Shown here one piece after another: positions 1 through 5,635 of a DNA stretch of 5,635 bases. The stretch is taken from contig CAMLOA010000157.1 in the NCBI GenBank assembly GCA_946481445.1, positions 1-5,635 of the forward strand, read 5' to 3'. This DNA comes from an uncultured Devosia sp. (GTDB lineage Bacteria > Pseudomonadota > Alphaproteobacteria > Rhizobiales > Devosiaceae). The notes below the pieces were generated by a model. The model saw only the letters and a list, made by a program, of their open reading frames with translations, made no database searches and was not told the origin of the DNA. The position numbers and the translations under genes were made by a program. Every line of letters starts with the position of its first letter. Positions within the stretch are counted from its first letter, which is position 1.

Positions 1-2
1 CG

Positions 3-923
3 GTCCTGCCCTTCTTCCACATCTTCGCCATGACGGTCTGCATGAACGTGCCGCTGTGCAACGGCACCCCGGTCATCATGCTGCCGCGCTTCGAGATGAA
101 GGCGCTGCTGGGCATCTTTGCCCGCACCAAAGCCAATATCCTGCCCGCCGTGCCCACCCTGCTCAACGCCATCGCGCGCGCCGATCACGTCACGGGCGAG
201 CAGATTGCCAGCCTCGAAGTGGCCGTTTCCGGCGGTGCCGCCCTCCCCGACGAGGTTCGAAGCGCCTTTTCCAAGAAGTCCAAGGCCCTTCTGGCCGAGG
301 GCTATGGCCTCACCGAAGCTTCGCCGGTCGTCTGCTGTGCCGCCCTGCGCGTGCCCAGCAAGCCCATGTCCATCGGCCTGCCTCTGCCCGGCACCGATAT
401 CCGCTTCGTCGATATCGACACCGGCAAGCCGGTCGGGATCGGCGAGAATGGCGAGCTTCAGGTCAAGGGCGCCCAGGTCATGGCCGGTTACTACAACAAT
501 CCTGAAGCGTCCGCCGAGGCGTTCATGGATGGCTGGCTGCGCACCGGCGATGTCGGGCACATGGACGAGGACGGTTATGTGTTCCTGGTCGACCGCATCA
601 AGGACCTCATTATCTGCTCGGGCTTCAACGTCTACCCGCGCACCATCGAGGAAGCCATCATGCATCACCCGGCCGTCGAGGAAGTCAACGTCATCGGCGT
701 TCCCGACGAGTATCGCGGCGAGGCACCTGTTGCCTTCGTCAAGCTCAAGGCCGGGCAGTCCCTGACCGAGTCCGAACTCAAGACCCATATTACGGAGCGC
801 CTCAACAAGATCGAGATGCCCAAGGAAATCATCTTCAAGGATGCTCTGCCCAAGACCCTGATCGGCAAGCTCTCCAAGAAGGAGCTGCGCACCGAATATG
901 CCGAGACAAGGGCTAGGAAGTGA
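3..923 (+). CDS. AMP-forming long-chain acyl-CoA synthetase (fatty-acid-CoA ligase), 5' truncated by window edge
   Basis: This is the C-terminal 306 residues of an ANL-superfamily acyl-CoA ligase, which activates a carboxylic acid with ATP to an acyl-AMP and then forms the CoA thioester. The reading frame is open to the window edge, and the first visible residues ([10 protein letters not shown]) are a conserved internal stretch of the family, so the true start lies upstream. In fragment numbering, the adenylate-binding motif YGLTEASP is at 101-108, the RTGD motif at 180-183, the hinge DRIKD at 197-201, SGFNVYP at 206-212, and the C-terminal catalytic lysine in the [13 protein letters not shown] stretch at about 289. 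All core motifs visible here are intact. The [13 protein letters not shown] stretch and overall style fit long- or medium-chain fatty-acid-CoA ligases (FadD-like). The exact substrate cannot be read from sequence. The stop codon overlaps the start of a MerR regulator, suggesting a shared operon. Confidence 0.93.
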   Translation, partial: VLPFFHIFAMTVCMNVPLCNGTPVIMLPRFEMKALLGIFARTKANILPAVPTLLNAIARADHVTGEQIASLEVAVSGGAALPDEVRSAFSKKSKALLAEGYGLTEASPVVCCAALRVPSKPMSIGLPLPGTDIRFVDIDTGKPVGIGENGELQVKGAQVMAGYYNNPEASAEAFMDGWLRTGDVGHMDEDGYVFLVDRIKDLIICSGFNVYPRTIEEAIMHHPAVEEVNVIGVPDEYRGEAPVAFVKLKAGQSLTESELKTHITERLNKIEMPKEIIFKDALPKTLIGKLSKKELRTEYAETRARK

Positions 924-1312
924 ACAGAGCCGAATCCGACAACAAGGACCTTTTCGCGATTGCCGACCTCTCCAAGGAGTTCGGGATCTCGACCCGGGCT
1001 ATCCGCTTCTATGAGGCCAAGGGCCTGCTCTCGCCCGAACGGGTGGGAGCAACCCGCATCTTCCGCCGTCGCGACCGCGCCCGGCTGATCCTCATCCTGC
1101 GCGGCAAGCGGCTGGGCTTCTCCCTGCGCGACATATCCGACTATTTGAGCCTCTACGACGCCAACCGCACCCAGCAGGTGCACCTGCTGATCGGCAAGGT
1201 CGAGGAGCGCCTGGCTTCCCTCGAACGCCAGCGCGACGACCTCGAAACCACCATTTCCGAGTTGCGCGAAATCAAGAAACTGGCCGACGAGCGCCTGGCC
1301 AAGGCGGGTTAG
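920..1312 (+). CDS. MerR-family transcriptional regulator, probably controlling acyl-CoA/fatty-acid catabolism
   Basis: This 130-residue protein has the standard MerR layout. An N-terminal winged helix-turn-helix at about residues 11-50 includes FGISTRAIRFYEAKGLL, which matches the classical recognition helix region (TxRxIRYYExxGLL), followed by an arginine-rich wing. A connecting helix domain follows (about 53-80), then a dimerising coiled coil (about 87-122). The protein has no cysteine, so it lacks the metal- or redox-sensing ligands of MerR, CueR or SoxR. Its C-terminal effector part is too short for a drug-binding domain. The GTG start at 920 overlaps the acyl-CoA ligase stop by 4 bases and has a Shine-Dalgarno-like AAGGG at 908-912, 7 bases upstream. 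Small MerR proteins of this type beside acyl-CoA genes include LiuR, a regulator of branched-chain amino-acid and acyl-CoA catabolism. The specific assignment is inference. Its operator is probably upstream of the operon, outside the window. Its stop overlaps that of the converging UVR gene. Confidence 0.9.
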   Translation: MNRAESDNKDLFAIADLSKEFGISTRAIRFYEAKGLLSPERVGATRIFRRRDRARLILILRGKRLGFSLRDISDYLSLYDANRTQQVHLLIGKVEERLASLERQRDDLETTISELREIKKLADERLAKAG

Positions 1313-1602
1313 CGACCGCCCCGCGGCTTCACGTTCCGCGTCATCGCATCCGGCTTCTTCGGCCTGACCCAGCCCTTGGGCGGCTGCCGCACGGGCACCT
1401 GCGTTCCCAGCCCCATCGCTCCCGGCGGTGGTTGGCCGACCGTTATCGTATCCGCGTCATCCGGTGCCATCGGCGCCTCGCCCTTGAGCCGGGCAATCTC
1501 GTTGCGCAGCCGGGCCGCCGCCTCGAAATCCATCGCCTCTGCCGCCGCCTGCATCTGGCGGGTCAGCGCCACCAACTTCTCGTTTATCGACCGCGATGAC
1601 AT
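1309..1602 (-). CDS. Small stand-alone UVR-domain protein (UvrB/UvrC motif), often labelled 'excinuclease ABC subunit B'-like
   Basis: This 97-residue protein starts with a UVR motif at about residues 5-40. Its core, MDFEAAARLRNEIARLK (24-40), matches the helical hairpin by which UvrB and UvrC contact each other. A Pro/Gly-rich linker follows (about 43-75), then a basic tail (WVRPKKPDAMTRNVKPRGGR, 78-97). None of the UvrB helicase or UvrC nuclease domains is present, so it is not an excinuclease subunit in itself. Similar short UVR proteins with a 'MGLGT...PPKGW...KPDxMT' tail occur in alphaproteobacteria (from memory of the family). The ATG at 1602 directly follows the DNA-ligase stop (TAGATG on the minus strand). 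Its likely ribosome site GGGAG (minus strand, 1611-1615) lies inside the last ligase codons, 8 bases before the start, implying coupled translation. A role as an adaptor in DNA repair is inferred from the motif and position; no function is demonstrated here. Confidence 0.85.
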   Translation of the reverse strand: MSSRSINEKLVALTRQMQAAAEAMDFEAAARLRNEIARLKGEAPMAPDDADTITVGQPPPGAMGLGTQVPVRQPPKGWVRPKKPDAMTRNVKPRGGR

Positions 1603-3177
1603 CTACGTCGCTCCCACGAAGACCGCCATGTCCGCCAGTGTCGCCGCTTCCTTCGCCGGCTTGTCCCACCTTATCCGATTGATGCGCGGAAACCGCAAGG
1701 CCACGCCAGACTTGTGCCGCGCACTCTCCTGCGCGCTGTCGAACGCCACCTCGAACACCAGTTCCTTCCTGACCTCGCGCACCGGCCCGAAGGCCGCCAC
1801 CGTATTGGCCCGGATCCATTTGTCGAGCTGTTTGAGCTCCTCGTCGGTAAAGCCGAAATAGGCCTTGCCGATCGGTACGATCTCGTTGCCCTTCCACACC
1901 CCGAACGTATAGTCCGAGTAGAAGCTCGACCGCTTGCCATGCCCGCGCTGGGCATACATCAGCACCGCATCGACCACGTTGGGGTCGCGCTTCCACTTGA
2001 ACCAGTTCCCCTTGGGCCGCCCGGGCACATAGGGCGAGCGCCGCAGCTTGATCATCACCCCCTCGTGCCCGTGCTCGTCCGCACCCGTCCGGCGCAGCCG
2101 CGCCAGGTCGTCCCAATTGCCGAAATCAAGCACCTCGGAGAGGTCCAGCCGGGTCTGCGGATTGGCTGCGAACCAGCGCTCGAGCCGGTTCCGCCGCGCT
2201 GTCCAGTCCAGCTTGCGCACGTCCTGCGCACCATCGAACAGTATGTCATAGACGCGGACAAAAGCCGGTGCGTTCTTTAGCTGTGCCGCGCTTGCCACCT
2301 TGCGGTTGAGCCGCTGCTGCAGGTCGTTAAAGCTGCCCGGGACGAAATCGTGACCCACCAGCAATTCGCCATCCAGCACGGCCCGGCCCATGGCATTGTC
2401 GACAATGTCCGGAAAGGCGGCGGCAATGTCGTCCCCCGTCCGCGAGTACAGCGAAGCCCGGCCGGCCCCCATCACCAGCTGCACGCGAATGCCGTCCCAC
2501 TTCCACTCCGCCGCGAAATCACGCGGATCGAGCCTCTCGAAATCCCCCGCCTCGACGGGGTTGCTGAGCATCAGCGGGTGGAACCGTGCCGCATGGTCGA
2601 TCTCGGGCCGGGCCGCTCGCCCGTCCAGCCATGCGAACAGATCCGTGTAGGGCGGCTTCACCCCGTGCCAGACCTCCTCGATCGCCTGCAGGTCGACCCC
2701 GCTCATCTCGGCTAATGCCGTCTTAGCCAGCCGCGCCGAGATGCCGACGCGCAGGGCTCCGGTCGCCAGTTTCACCAGCGCCCAGCGCTCATTGATGTCG
2801 GCCCGCGTCAGCAGGTCGCCGATCAGTTCCGGCAACGCACTCTTGCTGGTGGTGTTGAACAGCTCGATCAATGCCGTCAGCGACGGCAGGTCGCCCGTGC
2901 CCCCATGGTGCGGCCAGATCAGGGCAATGGTCTCGCCCAGGTCGCCCACATAATCGTAGCTCATGGCGAACAGGGTTTCGTCCACCTCGGCCAGCACGGT
3001 CTGCCTGAGCAAAGCCGGCTTGACGTTGCGGAAACTCAGCGCCCCGGTGAGCACGGCCAGCGCATAGCCGCGATCGGGGTCCGGTACCTCGCGGAAATAG
3101 CGCGTCAGCGCCGCCAGCTTTCGCGTGCGCGATGGCGTCAGCGCCAGCAGTTCCAGCAATTGCGCAAACCGCTTCAT
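1603..3177 (-). CDS. ATP-dependent DNA ligase, PP_1105-like / ligase-exonuclease cluster type
   Basis: This 524-residue ligase seals nicks in duplex DNA through a covalent lysine-AMP intermediate using ATP. It has an N-terminal DNA-binding domain (about 1-190), the adenylation domain (about 200-400) and a C-terminal OB fold (about 410-510). All nucleotidyltransferase motifs are visible: motif I KWDGIR at 226-231 with K226 as the AMP acceptor, motif Ia SRTG at 245-248, motif III LDGELL at 268-273, motif IV EGVMIK at 372-377, motif V FKWKR at 393-397, and the motif VI region RFPRINRIRWDK at 495-506. Length and motif spelling fit the roughly 530-residue bacterial family that travels with a metallo-beta-lactamase exonuclease. 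The frame is open further upstream, but the ATG at 3177 was chosen. It gives the normal N-terminus (MKRFAQLLELL), overlaps the exonuclease stop as ATGA, and has GAGGG (minus strand, 3187-3191) 9 bases upstream. The likely role is an accessory repair ligase beside the essential NAD-dependent LigA. Confidence 0.95.
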   Translation of the reverse strand: MKRFAQLLELLALTPSRTRKLAALTRYFREVPDPDRGYALAVLTGALSFRNVKPALLRQTVLAEVDETLFAMSYDYVGDLGETIALIWPHHGGTGDLPSLTALIELFNTTSKSALPELIGDLLTRADINERWALVKLATGALRVGISARLAKTALAEMSGVDLQAIEEVWHGVKPPYTDLFAWLDGRAARPEIDHAARFHPLMLSNPVEAGDFERLDPRDFAAEWKWDGIRVQLVMGAGRASLYSRTGDDIAAAFPDIVDNAMGRAVLDGELLVGHDFVPGSFNDLQQRLNRKVASAAQLKNAPAFVRVYDILFDGAQDVRKLDWTARRNRLERWFAANPQTRLDLSEVLDFGNWDDLARLRRTGADEHGHEGVMIKLRRSPYVPGRPKGNWFKWKRDPNVVDAVLMYAQRGHGKRSSFYSDYTFGVWKGNEIVPIGKAYFGFTDEELKQLDKWIRANTVAAFGPVREVRKELVFEVAFDSAQESARHKSGVALRFPRINRIRWDKPAKEAATLADMAVFVGAT

Positions 3178-4181
3178 GCCGCTGCGCCCTCGCCGCCATT
3201 GTCCTCGAAGCCGATAATGTTGAGGGCGTCCGCTCTCAGGCCCTGGCTGCGGCACCAATAGACCAGCGCATCCTCGCGCCCATGCGTCACCCACACCGTC
3301 TGCGCCCTGGTCTGCCGCACGGTCTGCTGCAATTCGCCCCAGTCGCAATGGTCCGAAATCACCAGCGGCAGCTCCACCAGCGCCTGCCGCGCCCGCTGCT
3401 TGACGCTCATCCAGCCCGAGGCCTGGCACACCACCGGATCGGGAAAGCGCCGGCTCCAGCGATCGCGGATGGCCGAGGGCGGCGCGATGACGATCTGCCC
3501 CATCATCGCCGCCTTGGGCATGCCCGTCGCCGGCCGCAGATCGCCCAGCCCGACACCCAGCTCTTCATAGAGTTCGCAGAGCGCGATCATCGCCCCATGC
3601 AGGTAGATCGGCGCATCATACCCCGCCGCCCGCAGGAGGCCGATCACCCTTTGCGCCTTGCCCAGCGCATAGCATCCCACCAGGTGGCAGCGATCAGGCT
3701 GGTCGGCCACCGATTTCAGCAGCCGGGCGATCTCCACCTCCGGCCGCGGATGCTGGAACACCGGCAAGCCGAACGTCGCCTCGGTGACCAGCAGGTCGCA
3801 CTCCACCAACTCATATGGTTCAGCCGTTCCCTCGGCCATGAGCTTGTAGTCCCCCGTCACCACCACGCGCTGACCGCCCTGTTCCACCAGCACCTGCGCC
3901 GATCCCAGGATGTGCCCGGCCGGATGCAGGCTGATGGTGACATCGCCGATGGTGAGCCGTTCACCGAAGGGAAGCGGCTCGAACCGCCCGGCGCAATCTT
4001 CGCCATAGCGGACCTTCATGATGGCGATGGTTTCCGGCGTCGCCAGCACGGCGCCATGTCCGCTTCGGGCGTGATCGGCATGGCCGTGGGTGATGATCGC
4101 CCGGGCCCTGGGTTCGGGTGGGTCGATATAGGCGTCGATGGCCCTGATATGCAGGTTGCGGTCGAGGATCTGGGTGGTCAT
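3174..4181 (-). CDS. Ligase-associated DNA exonuclease, metallo-beta-lactamase/beta-CASP fold
   Basis: This protein of 335 residues (from the ATG at 4181) belongs to the metallo-beta-lactamase nucleases found next to ATP-dependent DNA ligases. It is related in fold to SNM1/Artemis and CPSF-73. The zinc-binding signature THGHADH is near the N-terminus (residues 31-37). HPAGHILGSAQ (86-96) and TGDYK (109-113) supply the next ligands. The later SDHCDW (276-281) and THGRED (299-304) provide the C-terminal histidines typical of the beta-CASP class. The predicted function is trimming DNA ends so the ligase can join them; this rests on family membership. The stop overlaps the ligase start by 4 bases (3174-3177), so the pair is translationally coupled. 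An in-frame ATG at 4223 would add 14 residues (MGEPAAPAARWDCA). The inner ATG is preferred because family members normally start a short way before the IDP...THxHxDH region and because GGGA lies 7 bases before it. Confidence 0.92.
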   Translation of the reverse strand: MTTQILDRNLHIRAIDAYIDPPEPRARAIITHGHADHARSGHGAVLATPETIAIMKVRYGEDCAGRFEPLPFGERLTIGDVTISLHPAGHILGSAQVLVEQGGQRVVVTGDYKLMAEGTAEPYELVECDLLVTEATFGLPVFQHPRPEVEIARLLKSVADQPDRCHLVGCYALGKAQRVIGLLRAAGYDAPIYLHGAMIALCELYEELGVGLGDLRPATGMPKAAMMGQIVIAPPSAIRDRWSRRFPDPVVCQASGWMSVKQRARQALVELPLVISDHCDWGELQQTVRQTRAQTVWVTHGREDALVYWCRSQGLRADALNIIGFEDNGGEGAAA

Positions 4182-4188
4182 GGCGCAA

Positions 4189-4192
4189 TCCC
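4189..4192 (-). promoter_or_regulatory. Weak Shine-Dalgarno (GGGA) supporting the inner exonuclease start
   Basis: On the minus strand GGGA sits 7 bases before the ATG at 4181. The alternative ATG at 4223 is preceded by GC-rich sequence (GGGCGCGGCCGAAC) without a clear purine-rich site. The match is short, so it favours the inner start without settling it. Confidence 0.4.
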
Positions 4193-4293
4193 AACGTGCG
4201 GCAGGCGCTGCCGGTTCACCCATGTTCGGCCGCGCCCATGCCAGCCCCTGTCAGCAGGGAACCATCGCTGAGCCCGCTGCTTGTGCTGGGACC

Positions 4294-4299
4294 AGGAGG
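4294..4299 (+). promoter_or_regulatory. Strong Shine-Dalgarno AGGAGG setting the DUF305 start
   Basis: A consensus AGGAGG lies 5 bases before the ATG at 4305. It rules out the in-frame TTG at 4281, which lies upstream of this ribosome site and would place it inside the coding region. It is the strongest ribosome site in the window and suggests efficient translation. Confidence 0.85.
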
Positions 4300-4304
4300 T
4301 TGCC

Positions 4305-4748
4305 ATGAAACATGCTTATCCGCTCTTCGCGCTGAACATCGCGGTCAGCTTTGTCATCATGTACTTCGTCATGTTCGCCATGATCGACGGCTGGGGCGAC
4401 TTCTACAACAATGCCAACATGGCCTATATGGCGGTGATGATGGCCGCGCCCATGGGGCCGCTCATGCTGCTTACCATGCCCGGCATGTACCAGTCGCGCC
4501 GGCTGAACGTGGCGCTCCACGCCCTGTTCATTCTTGCCTTCGCCGCGGCCTTCCTGGCAATCCGCTGGCAGGCGGGTATCGGCGACCACCAGTTCATCCG
4601 CTCCATGATCCCGCATCATTCCGGCGCCATCCTGATGTGCCGCGAGGCCGAGCTGGCCGATGCCGAACTCAAGACTCTGTGCGACAGCATCATTGCGGCA
4701 CAACGCGAGGAAATCGAGCAGATGCGCGCCATCCTGGCGCGCATCTGA
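4305..4748 (+). CDS. DUF305 domain membrane protein, methionine-rich, three predicted transmembrane helices
   Basis: This 147-residue protein has three hydrophobic segments at about residues 5-27, 39-60 and 68-86, followed by a C-terminal DUF305 domain (about 93-147). The domain carries its hallmark HQFIRSMIPHHSGAILM (95-111), with paired H104-H105 and a nearby C112. Between residues 39 and 61 there are eight methionines (39, 42, 45, 46, 50, 54, 58, 61), many in MxxM or MM spacing. DUF305 proteins are mostly uncharacterised. They resemble four-helix ferritin-like folds and often occur near copper-resistance genes, and the His/Met/Cys-rich make-up here would fit metal handling at the inner membrane. 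That role is inference only. No copper genes are visible nearby. The start is fixed by AGGAGG 5 bases upstream of the ATG. The gene diverges from the repair operon and ends 5 bases from the converging M16 peptidase gene. Confidence 0.88.
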   Translation: MKHAYPLFALNIAVSFVIMYFVMFAMIDGWGDFYNNANMAYMAVMMAAPMGPLMLLTMPGMYQSRRLNVALHALFILAFAAAFLAIRWQAGIGDHQFIRSMIPHHSGAILMCREAELADAELKTLCDSIIAAQREEIEQMRAILARI

Positions 4749-4753
4749 GCGGC

Positions 4754-5635
4754 TCACATCACCTTGGTGGTCCTCAGCAGTCCCGGCCGCTGTTCGTTGG
4801 CCGCCTTGATTGCCGCTTCCCCACCCAGCACGACCACATGGCCGTGCCGGGCCACGGCCGAAATGGCCTCGGCCATGAGGTTGAAGTCACTCCGGCTCGC
4901 GGAGAGGATTGCGTCGCGCCGCTGCTGGCGGATGGCGTCGGTCGTGCCGGTCAATTGCCGCCACATCGATGAATAGCCCTTGGCGTCGGGGAATTCGTAG
5001 CCGTCCACGTCCCCGATCACCCCGATGATGGAGCGCGTCAGGTCGCTCTCGGACAAGGCTCCGTGCAGCGCCTTGGCGGCGCCGTCATAGGCATCGAGCG
5101 TCTTGAGCAGGTTGGGGTCGCGGTAGCTGAGGAAGCTGAAATTGCCGCTGGTCAGGTCAAAGCGGCTCGAGCCGCCATAGGCGCCACCCTGCACGCGAAC
5201 TTTGTCCCACAGATAGGTGGTGTTGAGATATTTGAGGACGACGCTGGACGCGGCACTCATCTCGAAACCGAGGGCTCTGAGGTTAGCCCCCTTGCCCACA
5301 TAATTGACCTGGGCGGGGATGATCAGTCCTTCCGAGGCCGGCGCAAAGTCGATGGGCCAGTCGGCAAAGGCATGCGCGGCGTCGGGCATGCCATCCAGGA
5401 AAGCCGCTAGTTCTCCCCGCGCCCGGTCCCACAGCGCCCCATCGGCGGTCACGTTGACGACCATGTGGCTGCGGTTGAACAGCTTGTCGCGAATGCGCTT
5501 GAGCACCGTCTCCACGCCGTCCCAGTCGCTGTCCACGCGCTTGACCAGATCTCGCAGGAAAGTGAGGTAGCTCACGCCACCCAGCTGCTCGGCGATCCAG
5601 CTTGCTTCGGTGAGGCCCGATTTCAGCCGCGTATC
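4754..5635 (-). CDS. M16-family metallopeptidase, presequence-protease (PreP)-like, C-terminal part; N-terminus beyond the window edge
   Basis: This is the last 293 residues of an insulinase-family (M16) peptidase. The frame is open to the window edge; the first visible residues DTRLKSGLTEASW are internal, so the start lies at higher coordinates. The best evidence is KVRVQGGAYGG (fragment residues 145-155), the conserved C-half motif in which an arginine (147) and a tyrosine (153), six residues apart, help bind substrate in PreP and other M16 enzymes. LWDKVRVQGGAYGG followed by FSFLSYRDPNL is typical of the M16C/PreP group. The catalytic zinc motif HxxEH belongs to the N-terminal half and is not in view. 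Bacterial members are single chains of nearly 1000 residues with two half-clamshells that degrade short unfolded peptides. The peptide substrates and cellular compartment of this protein cannot be determined from the fragment. It converges on the DUF305 gene. Confidence 0.9.
   Translation of the reverse strand, partial: DTRLKSGLTEASWIAEQLGGVSYLTFLRDLVKRVDSDWDGVETVLKRIRDKLFNRSHMVVNVTADGALWDRARGELAAFLDGMPDAAHAFADWPIDFAPASEGLIIPAQVNYVGKGANLRALGFEMSAASSVVLKYLNTTYLWDKVRVQGGAYGGSSRFDLTSGNFSFLSYRDPNLLKTLDAYDGAAKALHGALSESDLTRSIIGVIGDVDGYEFPDAKGYSSMWRQLTGTTDAIRQQRRDAILSASRSDFNLMAEAISAVARHGHVVVLGGEAAIKAANEQRPGLLRTTKVM

Larger units (their letters stand above)
4182..4304. promoter_or_regulatory. Divergent intergenic region between the repair operon and the DUF305 gene
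   Basis: These 123 bases separate the divergent exonuclease and DUF305 starts and must hold promoters for at least the DUF305 gene, and probably for the whole repair operon. No convincing sigma-70 -35/-10 pair was found on either strand. CTGACA on the minus strand (4249-4254) resembles a -35 box but has no good -10 at normal spacing. A short inverted repeat, CCCTG-TCAG-CAGGG (4246-4259), overlaps that hexamer and could be an operator half-site pair or chance. No obvious SOS (LexA) box of the GTTC-N7-GTTC alphaproteobacterial type was seen. Confidence 0.4.

Noticed and set aside
665..1183. Minus-strand open frame of 172 codons opposite the acyl-CoA ligase and MerR genes
   Set aside because: It is antisense to two recognised genes and shows no domain or plausible ribosome site.
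1457..2116. Minus-strand open frame of 219 codons across the ligase end and the UVR gene
   Set aside because: It is out of frame with both recognised genes, is Gly/Arg/Ala-rich, and does not resemble any family; it is not evidence of a ligase-UVR fusion.
3178..3429. 84-codon upstream extension of the DNA ligase frame
   Set aside because: It lies wholly inside the exonuclease gene in another frame, its Gly/Ala/Arg-rich translation is unlike any ligase N-terminus, and the ATGA start at 3177 gives the expected family length.
3132..4271. Long plus-strand open frame of 379 codons opposite the exonuclease gene
   Set aside because: It is antisense to a gene with intact zinc motifs, its translation is rich in Arg/His/Pro with no recognisable domain, and such open frames are common opposite GC-rich genes.
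4281..4304. TTG start adding 8 residues to the DUF305 protein
   Set aside because: The consensus AGGAGG at 4294-4299 would lie inside this extension; it correctly positions the ATG at 4305 instead.
4749..4753. Possible terminator between the converging DUF305 and M16 genes
   Set aside because: The gap is only 5 bases and no GC hairpin followed by a T run is visible in or around it.
4196..4972. Plus-strand open frame of 258 codons across the DUF305 gene and into the M16 gene
   Set aside because: It lies in a different frame from a well-supported DUF305 gene, has a low-complexity His/Arg/Pro composition, and no ribosome site.

Overview
The window is GC-rich, gene-dense DNA. The gene content suggests an alphaproteobacterium, most likely of the Hyphomicrobiales (a Devosia-like organism is plausible). 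That placement is inferred from protein style and gene combinations, not from a marker gene. Seven protein-coding genes fill almost all of it. Two are cut by the window edges. No RNA genes, mobile elements, CRISPR arrays or long repeats were seen, and no stretch over 300 bases lacks a gene.

Left part (1-1312, + strand): the C-terminal two thirds of an AMP-forming acyl-CoA synthetase (fatty-acid-CoA ligase), followed by a small cysteine-free MerR-family regulator whose GTG start overlaps the ligase stop by 4 bases. This looks like the end of a fatty-acid or branched-chain acid catabolic operon that carries its own regulator, in the manner of LiuR-type MerR proteins.

Centre (1309-4181, - strand): a compact three-gene operon for DNA processing. 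In transcription order it has a ligase-associated metallo-beta-lactamase/beta-CASP exonuclease, an ATP-dependent DNA ligase of the PP_1105-like family, and a 97-residue stand-alone UVR-domain protein. The exonuclease and ligase overlap by 4 bases (ATGA), and the ligase stop abuts the UVR start (TAGATG), so all three are probably made from one transcript with coupled translation. In many bacteria the first two genes sit beside a Lhr-like DEXH helicase and the PdeM phosphoesterase. Neither is here, and a UVR-domain protein takes the next place. This is the most interesting feature of the window.

Right part (4305-5635): a three-helix, methionine-rich membrane protein ending in a DUF305 domain, diverging from the repair operon, and the C-terminal part of an M16 peptidase resembling presequence protease (PreP), converging on it with a 5-base gap. 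The repair operon ends against the MerR gene with overlapping stop codons, so both convergent junctions leave no room for a conventional terminator between genes.
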